Source of the DNA: Oxyruncus cristatus
Lineage: Eukaryota > Chordata > Aves > Passeriformes > Cotingidae
NCBI GenBank assembly: GCA_013399855.1
Contig: VXAY01002226.1
Coordinates: 127,444 to 191,443 of the forward strand
Reading direction: 5' to 3'
DNA length: 64,000 bases
Shown here: positions 52,356 through 63,440 of the stretch, piece by piece
Position numbering within the stretch: the first letter of the stretch is position 1
Layout: each line of letters starts with the position of its first letter
Program-made: the position numbers and the translations under genes
Notes under the pieces: model-generated
Told to the model about the DNA's origin: nothing
What the model saw: the letters and a program-made list of their open reading frames with translations, nothing else
Database searches by the model: none

Positions 52356-52806
52356 CTATAAGCAACAGAGAAAAAAAAAAGTAATATAGAGAATTTTACA
52401 TGTTAACTGCAGGTGGAAACAGAATAAAATGTTTTCCCACCACAATTAAATGCTTGTTTGAAAGTTTAATGATATTTACATTCTCTGTGCCCTATAGAGG
52501 CATGTGATGTTCTCGGGGAATTTGAGGAAATTGGCTAATGAGAGGATTTGTTGATTTTTGACCCCTAGAGTTTAATTTTACAATTGCCTAAGAATGTGTT
52601 TATAGCATTTTTTAACAACTGCTGCGTGATTGGGGCTGCTGATGTTAGAGGGCTCATTACCAACTATGAAGCAGGATTTGGAGCTCCTGGGCAGCAGACA
52701 AAGGAAAAGGTTGCAAACCAGGACGACACCCAACCTGCCCTTCTCATCAAAGCCCCTCAGGGAAATGGAAGAGGGAGAAAATGTGCAAATCAGACAAAAA
52801 ACTAAC
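52356..52806 (-). other. EPHA3 intron 8
   Basis: This is the shortest intron, at 451 bp. Its 5' part is open in the frame of exon 8 as far as a stop near 52578, so retention would yield a membrane-anchored receptor with a novel tail and no kinase. The sequence at 52640-52790 is less AT-rich than neighbouring introns. Confidence 0.85.
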
Positions 52807-52909
52807 CTCCCAATCAAGATGTACACCACAACTGTGAGCAGAATAATGGCTACTGCTGCTGAAATGGCAATCATTACCACCTGGCTGTTCTCACTGGAAA
52901 TGGAGAATG
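52807..52909 (-). CDS. EPHA3: EPHA3 exon 8: transmembrane segment
   Basis: This 103 nt exon finishes the Ser codon begun in exon 7 and encodes FSISSENSQ, followed by a hydrophobic helix of about 24 residues running from VVMIAISAAVAII to VVVYILIG, then two bases of an Arg codon. The acceptor is TTTCCAG and the donor is GGGAG|GTTAGT. The segment is the single-pass transmembrane helix that carries the ephrin signal across the plasma membrane, and it includes the small-residue stretch ISAAVA that favours helix packing. The donor differs from consensus at +3 and +4, and the frame stays open through it for dozens of codons (see findings). The identification is secure because the flanking FN3 and juxtamembrane exons are in phase. 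Confidence 0.94.
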
Positions 52910-54986
52910 CTGGAAAGTTAACACAAAAATATATATAAATAACCTTACACACACAGCAGTGATTACACCACAGTTGATATGTGTATAGGGAACAGACAGG
53001 TTAAGTCATCACTCCATAGCATTTGGTCTCCTGACAGATATTTAATCTGCTACATAATTTTTCATCAAACAAATAAATACAAGGGAAGAAAACATAAGGC
53101 TCTGGCCCCTTTGACAATGTACCCAAGTTGTTTCTGCTACTGTTGATTTTTACTTGCTGACTGTAGCAACTGCTGGTAAACTGATATTTATACATACACA
53201 TAACTGCAAACATACATGCTGTGACATACATATATTTTGCTGTGATCTGAAGGTATTTGTCTTTGCCAAGAAATCCCAGCCAGTCAATAATCATCACCCT
53301 TACTTTCCCTTTTTTTGTGATGGAAAGGGCTTTAAGGAGTTAAGTTTCCCAGCTAACCCTCGCAATGTTCACAGGAAGGTTGTGTAAAGCACGGGCATGC
53401 AGAAGCAGATAGAAGGACTATCCATGGGTAATCCATGTCTACAGGAAAAATAAGGGCTATTTTCCGCCCTGTACTTGCCTGTTTGGAGTCACAGCATTCC
53501 TACCTTTGCCTATTACAAACTTACAACTGCACTCAGTTACAACTTGGCAACAGGAACAAAGTTATGCAATTTGTTGTTCAAATGTGTAACTTGAGATATG
53601 CACCCTTGTCTCCTGTCACCTTCCACATTTCTACTTTTTTCTTTTTTTCCTTACTTTTTTGTTACATTACTTTGCAGAGAAAACCCATTAAACTCTAAGT
53701 GGATAAATTTTTCATCTCTGCAACTGATTTTTTTTTCTCCTTGCTGTAATTGTTTGTCCTATCTTGTGTTCTACTTTCAACTTGATTGCCACAGTTTCTA
53801 GTCATCAGAATAGCAATTTGTAACTATTGTTTTAAACATGAAGCTTGTTTGCTTTTCAGAATTAGAGCTGAGGTGGAAGAAATGGGGTTGAGATACATAG
53901 CTGATCTCAAAAAACACCTGTGAGCCAAGTGAAAGGCCATTTGGGTTGGTGCTACTCTTCTTGGTAGAATGTGTTGCTTTCAGCAGAGCACTCCATAGAC
54001 CATGAGTTCAGTTCTCAAGCCTTATCATGAGTACATGAATAAGCCTTATGAGAGGGTATCAGAGTTATAGTCCCCAGTTGTGTTATAAATCTGAGCAGCA
54101 AAGATGAGCCTTCAGTGAAATCCTGACCTTCCACAAAGCAAAAAATCTTTGATTATTCATCATCAGTCTGTATCGGTAACTGGGCACCTCAGCAACGGCT
54201 GATTTTTGATGCATTAAGCCACTTTCAGCTTCTAGCAAAGAGAACATCTGATGACCCATGTAATACCAAGTGATGAGAAAGCAACATTTAAGACTATGAA
54301 GTCTATTAAGAGCCTTTCTGATACAATAACCAGACTTGTAAAGAACACCTAGAAGGTCATCAGTTAAGTAATGTTATTATCTATGTATTAGAGAAAAGAA
54401 AAAGGAGTACTAGGCTACTAAATAACTACCCAGAACCACTCAGAAATACAAAGACAGAGAGAAGGGACCGAAACAGCTCAACTTTCTGACCAGCAACTCA
54501 ACTGAAGGACCATCCTTCCCAGCCTGTGCACCTGTTTCATCTCAAGACATCAGCATTCTGCAGTAACACAAGAATTACACAGGAGCAATGGACCAATATA
54601 ATATCAATTCTCCAGGAGCAGAGGTTTATAGTCCACAGGGTTCAGGCCACAAATTTGGAACAGTGTGAGGCTCTGAATCTGTTTTTCTCTCAAAGTTCCT
54701 CTCTCAACAAGAGCCATGGTCTAGCAAGGTATTGATTCTGGCAGGAGGTAGAATTAGGGTAGGGAATGGAAGAAAATACCACCTGTGTTAGTTATGGTTT
54801 ACTCTTTATAGCATGTTTCAAGTTTAACAATAAAATATAAAGTTATACAGCAATACTACCAAGAAGGACACATCCTAAATAGTCATGAGACATATTTCCT
54901 AAACTAGAAAAGGAGTGAAAGCAGCCATTCAAATCAGTCATAAACCTGGCAGGATGCCAGTATGGACCATTTGAACAAATACATAC
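52910..54986 (-). other. EPHA3 intron 7
   Basis: This 2.1 kb intron begins with a short open extension of exon 7 that stops at 54934. A TATAAA variant poly(A) hexamer on the minus strand lies at 54805-54810. Pyrimidine-rich patches occur at 53630-53660 and 53728-53745. No repeat is recognised. Confidence 0.85.
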
Positions 54987-55149
54987 AATCTGGACTGGTT
55001 TCAAACTCAAACTTGCGGCTGTTTGTCCCATATCCAGCTGCAGTTCGGGCTCGGATTTGGAAGACATAGGTGGTATCAGGTTTGAGGCCACTGATGGTAA
55101 CATTGGTGCCTTTGGCTCTCAGAATAGTATAGCTTGTCTCTTGTTCCTG
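54987..55149 (-). CDS. EPHA3: EPHA3 exon 7: second half of second fibronectin III domain
   Basis: This 163 nt exon encodes 54 residues from [13 protein letters not shown] to KFEFETSPD plus the first base of a Ser codon. The acceptor is TTTTCAAAAG|CAG and the donor is GATT|GTATGT. It completes the FN3 fold, with [19 protein letters not shown] forming the E-F-G strands. The N-V-T at exon codons 16-18 is an N-glycosylation sequon. The alternative start two bases inside the CAG is rejected because family members carry a Gln here and the phase from exon 6 requires the full codon. Read-through of the donor keeps the frame open for 17 more codons and ends at a TGA at 54934-54936, which would give a soluble ectodomain (see findings). 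Confidence 0.95.
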
Positions 55150-56250
55150 CTTTTGAAAAGAGAAATTATCATATTAAAACCACACCCTGAAAAAACAGAA
55201 ACAAGAGGTGGTGGACACTAAATTAGTAAAAGTGACCTGGGGAGAACTGGAATATTTTTGAAATTTATAGCCTGACAGATGCTTGTACAAACATTCATTT
55301 TCAATCACCTCTTAGCAAGAAATCTAAATCATTAGATTTTCTATGGCCTTATGCTGTAAACTGAATTCTAGACATGATAAGTATATGACATTTTATTAAA
55401 TGGCTTTGCATAATTTTGTCCATAGTCTGTAATACAACAAGAAAATTCTTAAGAACTTTATTTAAAAAAACATAAATCAGATTTGCCTAATGCACTGAAC
55501 TGCAAGTTGTAACAGGCCAACTTGGACATTTTTGGGTCCTGCAGAGATGTTTGCAGGATACAGTTTTTTCTGCCTTGCATTTTACAAGACAACTGGTTAC
55601 CTTCATAACAGTCAGAATCAAAACTCCACTCAGGGTCCTCAGCTCAGTGAAAAGGTGAATTTACCTGGTTTTCTATTATGCTATAAAAGCTATAAGATTG
55701 ACGTGTTCATCCTCATTTGGGCAAAAACTCCCTGAACTCTCTCCTGGACTACAGTCACAACCACACTAATAGTCACCTATTTCTCACATAATGACTTTTT
55801 ATATAAAGTAAGAAGAGGACTATCTTGTAATTTAGTACGTTTGGATACACTTCACACTGTGTAAAAAGCTAATTCTCATAAATGTGTGCCTCAGCCCCAC
55901 TGTAAGCACATAATCTTAAAATTTAAGCATGCATTTGGAGCCTGAGGTATTGCTTATTTTACTAAAGCCATCCTGTACCAAAAGAGCATTTTTGGCTTCT
56001 TCAATATGGCAGCTGGAACTGTCTCAGAAAAAATCTTGGACAGCAGCCACACATGTGGGAAGCTGTGAGAATCTCAATTGTTTAGGTTCCCCACCACGAG
56101 CTTTTTTATTCTGGAGGTGGTGGGGATTTTGTACGCTGTCCTTTTGCTTTGAACACTCTGCAAAACACTGAACCCATTGAGTTTTGCCTGTTTGAAAACA
56201 GAAAATGAGTTAAGGCCTGTCGGATGCAAAGAATCTCACCTAATTCCCAC

Positions 56251-56275
56251 TTTTTTTTTTTTTTTTTTTTTTTTT
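56251..56275. repeat. T25 homopolymer
   Basis: An uninterrupted run of 25 T on the plus strand, the longest homopolymer in the window. On the gene strand it is A25, and it could be the poly(A) tail of a minus-strand retroposed sequence. Confidence 0.95.
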
Positions 56276-56649
56276 GTGGCATTGCATTAACTTGTGAGGG
56301 TCTGATATTTTAACTTTGACAACACCGGAGTGCCCGTGCACAAGTACCGAGGCTGGAAAATACTCAACACGCTCACTGCCAAAGCCATTTCACCTTCATG
56401 TGTAAAGTTCAAGGGACTGGAGTTGTTTCAGTGTGTTTACTCTGCAGTGCTGTCTACAGTAATAAAGTTGGGATATTCCAAGTTTGTAGGCGGACATCAG
56501 AAGCTGTTCACTTTGGTGCTAAAGAAGCCTGAGTACCCTGTTCTTGGCAGTCTTTGATACAGAGAAACAGAAATATTTATACCATCATTAGGGAGACTGC
56601 CAGAATCTCCACATAATATTCAACATTATGCACATGAGAAATCAGAATG

Positions 56650-56728
56650 AAAGGAAAAAACGAAAAACAAAACAAAACAAAATAAAACAAACAAACAAAA
56701 AAACCCAACAACAGAAAGAAACCAAACA
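56650..56728. repeat. A-rich (AAAAC/AAAC)n tract
   Basis: A low-complexity tract made of AAAAC, AAAC and AAACCC units, with about 75% A, lying 0.37 kb after the T25 run. Confidence 0.85.
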
Positions 56729-58629
56729 GAGCAGCTAAGCTTGTGCCTAAAAGTTAACATCCAGAATCAAAACCTCAGATAGGGTGAGCTGGACCAAGTC
56801 TTCAAAGAATGAATATAAAAATGTTTACCATGGCCATTTTCTTTGCACACTAACAATAAAAAGGAAATCAGCATTAGACCTCCTCAGAGTTTCCCAATGC
56901 TTCTCTAAAAGGTTTTCTGTTAAAATTCAAGGGAGAAAATTTACAGGAAGACATTCTAAAGAACTAACAGGCTTGAGTAAAATTATTTTTTGAACTTACA
57001 AAGGCCTAGTATTATAATTTGCAGGCTTTCCTTATCTCATGATTCAGTTGAATGTAGGCCACTATTTTAATTTCAAAGACATAATAATCTTGTCTTTAAG
57101 ACACAAAATCTTTTGTGTATGCTATGACTGGACATTCATTTTGATCTTGCTTCAGGCCGCTTTTCTGAAATGCAAACATTTCTTTCTGGTGTAGATACAA
57201 ATGTGCAAGGGAAAATATAGTCATGGCCCTGTCTGTTAATAATCCTCGATGGAACTTGGAAAATAAACGTTTAAAACAATGGTATGGAGTATGTCATGGT
57301 ATCTCAGTTTATGGGAAGCTTTTTACACACATATTTTGTAAGTCATTTTTTATGTTACTCGTAATCAAATCAGTGAAACACCACATAAAAGCCCGAGTTT
57401 ATCTTTCTTGGGGATAAAGCAAAACTTCAGAGATACAGCACTACAGCTGCCATAAGCAGAAGGGATACACAAAAAGGAGAGTCAGTCTTTGCAAGGCAGA
57501 ACTTCAATCAAACACTCTGATGATAAATTTGAACTTGGATGCACAAAGCATATTCTTCCTGAATATTTCTGCATAGTTTGCCAGTCACAATCTTTACTGG
57601 GAAGCAAACCCCACTACTTTTGGTGTCTCATTTGCAAATGACATTTTATAATGTTTTATAAAATACGTATTTTGAGGACAGTTTAAATTTATAGTGGCAA
57701 TACTAGTGTCCTTTTTTCAGATAAGCACAGAAAGTACTTATATTATATACCATTTTGTTCCATCAGCTTCATGTACACTTGAGAAGCCAAAACCTGACTA
57801 CACATCTTTGGGAGGGATCCACAGTCCTGATACTGCTTCCCTAATTGCCAGATGTGAAATCTTCATTGATACAATGTTTCCTACAAATCTCGTGGAGCAT
57901 TACTACTCTAAAAGCCATAATAATAAGAGTTTAAAAGCAACACAGTACATTTGCATATAATTTACTTTATCAGCCTCAGAAAGAGCACAAAGTGCACAGT
58001 TATGTGTAGGTTTTAACCAGTCTACTGAGCGCATAATTTCTATGATGGCAAAAGCAAATCTCTTTTAGCAATGAGAGACTGCAACTAAATTTCACTCATT
58101 GCTTGCAGAAGACTTCACCTTAATAAAGTGCATGGGATTTAGTTGGCAGAATAGTAAGCAGTATATTTAACTGAAACAATTAATAGTTTATGAGTGGTAT
58201 TTAGGAGATGGCTTTTTTTCTGTATCTTTGCATGACAAGATACTCCTTCAAGAGAACATAATTATGTGAACAAGGACAAGGAGGGAACAATGTATATGGC
58301 TTGAGTAAGAAAAAAAAACAAACATGGCTTTGTTATTTGTGTGCTTTGATAGCCCAGACAATTAGAATTCAGCACAGCATTGTATGCATGGACTAAATTG
58401 GGCTGTCATTTAGTACCATTAACTTATAATAAAATGTTATCCCTTACCATAAAACAAATGCCCAGAGGTTCCCTACTGTATCTCTCTGAAAGAAGATTTT
58501 ATTTCTTTTAAACGTTTTGAATAAATTGTGAATGGGGCTTTGTAATCGGCCTCTGAAGATTTACAAAAAATACACTTTTATTTCAAACACCGAGTCCAAA
58601 AAACTGCCACTCTCAGTTCATAATTCTGT

Positions 58630-58765
58630 GAAGTGTTTAAGGCCAGGTTGGATGGGACTTCGGGCAACATGGTCTAGTGGAAAGTGTCCCTGCCTAGAGC
58701 AGGGACTTGGAACTAGGTGGTCTTTAAGGACCCTTCCACCCCAAACCACTTTGATTCATTTCAAA
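58630..58765 (+). mobile_element. CR1 LINE 3'-end fragment
   Basis: AAGGCCAGGTTGGATGGGAC is followed by GGGCAACATGGTCTAGTGGA, GTCCCTGCC, TTGGAACTAGGTGGTCTTTA and CCCTTCCACCCCAAACCA. This is the classic 3' untranslated end of avian CR1 elements in the right order. It is 5' truncated, as most CR1 copies are, and ends in a degenerate version of the ATTCTATGA 3' repeats. It lies antisense to EPHA3 in intron 6. Confidence 0.88.
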
Positions 58766-60154
58766 AAGTTAGAATAGTTTCTCAAAACTGTAGTTTCTAG
58801 TTTCCCAACAAACATATAAAGCTCTAGTCTCTCAGCTACACAAGAGCATTCATTGATGAAAAAACACACTGAACGAATTATTTAATTCTCCTTGCAGAAA
58901 ATAAGTATTTTCCATATATTTTAGGTTAATAATGCATTAGAAAAACTACACAGCATCATAATTTACAAACATGATGTTCTATTCTTATTCCAAATCTATT
59001 CTAACATCTTAAATACCAGTACCATTAAGTCACCCACAAATATCACGTATTCTTTGAAATTTAAGAACAGCAGAGCAAAATAATTTTACAAACAAGGTGT
59101 GTGACAGAATTGGAACGACCTGTATTACTCTATTAAATGCTCTATCTTTTAATTTCTAAGAGATTACAGAAGGTATCTCAACTAAATCCAAGCAGGATGG
59201 AAAAGAATGGCTCCACATAAATCATCTACCAGCAATCAGATGTGACTTGTCAGGGGAAGTATCCAGATTGCTAAATGTGAAGAGTTTATTTCCTAGCAAT
59301 TGCCACTTTACAGCAGTGGGGTTTCTGATGAGCACAACCAAGATAATTTCTGAAGCAGAAAAGCAAACAGACTGGACTGGTTTATAAAGAAAGATCTCTT
59401 TTCAAAACAAGGAGTGAAGAAGGCATGCTTAGAGATTTCAGACTAAGAAGCGTCATCTTCCAAAGGTGTTTGGGGAAGGAATGAAGAGTAACAGTCCAGA
59501 ACAGGCTGCTCTGGCCTCAAGTAAATTTAACAGAGCATTAGTTTTATACCTATTATAATTTGCAAAGCTTAAAAGGACAATAGATTAAAGTCTCCTGACA
59601 ATAGATTTGCCCTTTTTTTCCTCATAAACCCTTAGAAATAGGCTTCTGAGTACCCAGCAGACTGCAGAACACACATTAAAAAACACTGGTGCCAGAAGGT
59701 TTTTTTAAACTTGGTTTTTTAAAAGCCTTTTTGCTCTAAATGGTCTGGCTCCTTTTGTCAAGCAGTTGGCTCTCTCTGGTTTAAGAAAACTGTCTGGTGC
59801 ATATGAACTCCTGATTAGAGACTTCAAAGGGAAGAAACACATGTGCAAGATCAGCTTCCTAAGACTGGATGGTTGTCTTATAAAGCTGTCTTGTGACAGC
59901 CAGCTGTTCCATAAGAGTGGATACACCCGGTGGGAATAGCTTCATGCTCTGTCTGTGCATACAACAGCACTGGAAGGGGACAATTTTCTTGAACAGAAAC
60001 CCCCAATTTCAGTGTAGAACGATGATCGAAACATCCAAAATCAACAAACACACAAATAAAACTTATTGGTGATTTAATTGAAATGAACTGAATGCACACA
60101 GTGGGGGGAAAAAAAATCTCTCCCTTTGGAGCAACTAAAGCACAAGAGATCACC

Positions 60155-60440
60155 TGTGCTGGTTTTGGCTGGGGTAGAATTAATTTTCTTCAGAGAAGCT
60201 AGTAGGTAGTTTTTGGATTTGCACTGGAAACAGAGAGGTTTGTGTTCTTGCTGAGCAATGCTTACACAATGTCAAGGCCTTTTCTGCCTATTACACCACC
60301 CTACCAGTGAGGAGGCTTGGGGTGCACAAGAATTTGGGAAGGGACACAGCCAGGACAGCTGATTCTGACTGAACACGGGGATATCCCACATTACATGGCA
60401 CCATGCTGAGCGTATAAAGCTGGGGATGAAGACGTATGAG
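60155..60440 (+). mobile_element. Partial avian ERVL-type LTR (solo, truncated)
   Basis: The block opens with TGTGCTGGTTTTGGCTGGGG and continues through GCTGAGCAATGCTTACACAA, AAGGCCTTTTCTGCC, CCACCCTACCAGTGAGGAGG and CTTGGGGTGCACAAGAA to a TATA-like TATAAA at 60413-60418. This order is familiar from common bird endogenous retrovirus LTRs of the ERVL/MaLR-like type. There is no internal coding sequence beside it, and the 3' half of the LTR appears lost or diverged after about 60440. Its sense strand is opposite to EPHA3. Subfamily is not assigned. Confidence 0.75.
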
Positions 60441-61712
60441 CTGGTTCTGCTTGATTTCTCAAGCCCAGGATCTGGACTTGATCCTGTCCCCATGGAAACT
60501 GAAAAATCTAAGTAAAAGTCCACAGGGTGCTGCTCTCTCAGATAAGACTGAGCTGAAATGCTTAGGAAGCTTTCTTTTTCTCCTTTTATCTCTAGCACTG
60601 TGTATGTTTAGATTTTTACCAAGGTCTTTGAAGGTTGAAGTGCTCACCAGAAAAAACTCCTCCCAAAATCATATTCCCTAAATTTGGGAGAAATTTTTCA
60701 GCATATGACCTTTTGATCATCATTCTTCAAGATGAAGTGTGGACTATCAGTGCCAGTTGTCCCCCTAATAAGCTCTGAGAGAAAATTTTCTGTAGATCAA
60801 CTGAATACTCATGGAGTATTTTTAACACCATTTTCTAAGAGGGTATCAGTCCTACATCTTCTCTGGTTCATGTCAAATATAAGCCTGATTACTAGATATG
60901 GAAAGCATTAGTAAATGCTCAATTAAACCACTAATTATGACTTTTTTTGGAGTTTGTTAACTTCATTAGCAATATATTTTGTCACAAGGTCTCTGAGAAC
61001 TATCAAAAAATGGGTAATACCACTCTTCACAATCTTCACAACTATTTATGGTTTTTCAATTCTACCAGTAAGATTTACTAAAAGAAACATTCTATTATGA
61101 AGATATGTTTTCCTAAATACAGATCTATACAGGATGTACAAATAAACAGCTGTTGATTTCTACAAGAAAATGTCAGTAAAAAGCAGAACCTATTTAATGG
61201 CAGATTCTTTCATTTTAGTTTTACTTACAATTTGTAAGAATTGTGAAGAAATTTGAAGAATTGAGTTACTAATGAAGAGTGTGAACCTTCATAGTGGAAA
61301 CCAGCCCAAAAGACAAGTCATCATTTTCCAAACAGTTTTTGTGTAAAAGTTATTTGTGCCACAGGGAAGCACCAGAACAGGGGTAGTGACAGATCAGTGT
61401 GAACACTGACAGCACAGTAGAGCTGAGAAAGCAAAACGTACTCAAGAAAGAAAGAAAGAAAACAAAGGAATTGAGTGCATTATTTCCTATGTTTGTTCTG
61501 ATGTGCTTGGGGATGAATTTGGTAGACAACATAACATAACGTAACATTTTCAATGTTCTCATAACCAAAAATAGAACAGTTTTAACATTTAATGAGTTTG
61601 TGGAGGACAGTGAGTGAATGGGGGTGTTTCTGAGTCCTTAACATAGACAAGATGCAATAATTTCATTAAGTATTGTCAAGACAAAAGCCTCCCCTTTGAT
61701 CTTTCTTCCCAC

Positions 61713-61837
61713 CTTTTCATAGTATTTGACCTCATAGTCCAAGATGATCCCATTTGGATGTTCAGGTTCTTGCCAGGAGAGAGACACACTGTTCCTGGAT
61801 GTCCTGTCTTTCCTTATGACTGTGATGGGGGATGGAG
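61713..61837 (-). CDS. EPHA3: EPHA3 exon 6: first part of second fibronectin III domain
   Basis: This is the most 5' exon in the window, 125 nt. It begins with two bases that finish an Ala codon and then encodes 41 residues starting [15 protein letters not shown] and ending DYEVKYYEK. The acceptor is CTGCAG and the donor is [20 protein letters not shown] holds the conserved Trp of the FN3 B strand, and the exon covers about the first half of the membrane-proximal FN3 domain in the extracellular stalk. The 125 nt length and the phase (two bases in, codon-complete out) match exon 6 of Eph receptors. Exon 5 is not in the window, so the intron above 61837 is open-ended. Product identity is very secure; the exon number follows the family scheme. 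Confidence 0.95.
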
Positions 61838-63043
61838 CTGCAGAGGGGATGGGGGGGAAGAGGAGGGGAGAGAGAAAAGCAAATTGAGTTTATCTCTATT
61901 CCAATTCTTGGCAGAGAGCATGATTTCCATTTAAGAGGCTCCTGAGCAAAGCCTGGCTACAAGTCTGGACTTGTATCAACATCCAGCAGCTGGATTACTC
62001 CTGGTACACATGTCTGGGAGCACACTGGCTCGTGGAAAATGAACTGGGATTCTCTGTTAGACTGGAGCGCTGGAGGCAACACTGCAGATGGTTTTGATCC
62101 ACTACTACAGGGTAAGCAATGAAATATGTTCCATACACTAAAATACAGAACAAAATAGCAGTACTACCTATTTGCTATAATGCTGAAGTATTATCATTAC
62201 CAGACTGCAGAACTCTGATAACATTTTCATTGCAAGTGTAAACCAGTGCTGGGATGCGTTATGTACAAGGAGCTCCTGGTAGCCATGGTCAGTAATAACC
62301 ATCAGCTTACTGCAGAATACAGCCTCTTTTGTAACAGTATTTGGTGAGCTTTCCAGAGGAAAAAATGTTCCCATGTACACTTCTCCTTCACCATATTTCT
62401 TTGAAATTTGAATGAAAAAAATCCAAAACTAAACTACAAAATAGCCCAATTCTTTATAGGCATTGATCACAGTTCGGCATTACAACTGATTGCATGCCAC
62501 AGACTCACCTACAACTTGGAAATAATATCAATCACACCCACACACAATCATAATTACCTAAGATTCTTGAATATCAGTTCAGTTTTAGACCACCCAGCTC
62601 CGTGCCTTGTTCCAAGACCAGGTCTAGGTTTCCTGGACTCACTGAAAGCCATGCAATTTTTTAAAATTATTTTTTTCCTGTTTCTTTTGGGTTGACTTCC
62701 CACTCCAAATGCTTCTCTTCCATGGCTTTGGCCAAAATTCATCAGATTTTATCTTACAGATCACACACTAAAGGTTGTAACTGTCATTTAAAAAAAAAAT
62801 CTTTTACTAATAAATGGCCTTTTATCTTAACATGTAAAGAAAATGTGTTTATAAGTTCAACATTTTGCTATCCTAATAAAAAAGCTCTAGAGCTGATCTA
62901 AACAATTTAATATCAGCTGAATCCTATAAAGCTTTTACTGTTCACATAAAACTAGCTGTACTTTACAAGCATTACATATTTTCATGCTTTAGCCACTGCC
63001 CTTTCTGCTTGAGTTTTCATTTCTGCAAGAGAACTTTCAATAG

Positions 63044-63135
63044 CCAGGAAAAAAACCCACTAAACAACCCAAAGAAACAAAAAACCCAACCCAAACCAAA
63101 CAAAAAAACCCAAAAAACAAAAAGCCCCAAGAAGT
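63044..63135. repeat. A/C-rich low-complexity tract
   Basis: Units such as AAACCC, AACCCAA and CAAAAAAACCC run for about 90 bp with almost no T and few G. Confidence 0.85.
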
Positions 63136-63329
63136 TTTAATTAAAATAAATTTTGGAAAATTCATTCTGCTTATGATTTTGCTAAACTTCCATGAAAACA
63201 TACCTTTAAGTCCCGAGTCATAATCTAAATGTTGGCATCCTCCTTTAATTGAGTTCACTCTGGGTTGAACACATCCTCTGAGCAGCATTTTTATATTTTA
63301 GATGGTTCACAATAGCTTTTTCAAAATAC

Positions 63330-63440
63330 TAAAAAGTTGGGGGGTTGGGTTTTTTAGGTTTTTTTCCCCCCAGCAGAAAGAAGTTAAATTACTAAAATCA
63401 GTTGCTGGAGGGTTTGTTGTTTGGTTTTTTTTAATGAGGT
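63330..63440. repeat. G/T-rich low-complexity tract
   Basis: GGGGGGTTGGGTTTTTTAGG and later TTTGTTGTTTGGTTTTTTTT form a broken G/T-rich stretch. It is roughly the complement of the tract 200 bp before it. Confidence 0.7.

Larger units (their letters stand above)
55150..61712 (-). other. EPHA3 intron 6
   Basis: This 6.6 kb intron is the richest in mobile DNA. It contains a T25 run and A-rich tract bracketing an unidentified 0.35 kb block (56251-56728), a CR1 3' end (58630-58765) and a partial ERVL-type LTR (60155-60440). Palindrome CATTTGCAAATG lies at 57629-57640. Confidence 0.85.

Noticed and set aside
53930..54040. A possible tRNA-like or SINE-like segment (GAGTTCAGTTCTCAAG resembles a box B)
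   Set aside because: No convincing box A or acceptor-stem pairing and no known tail; too weak to call.
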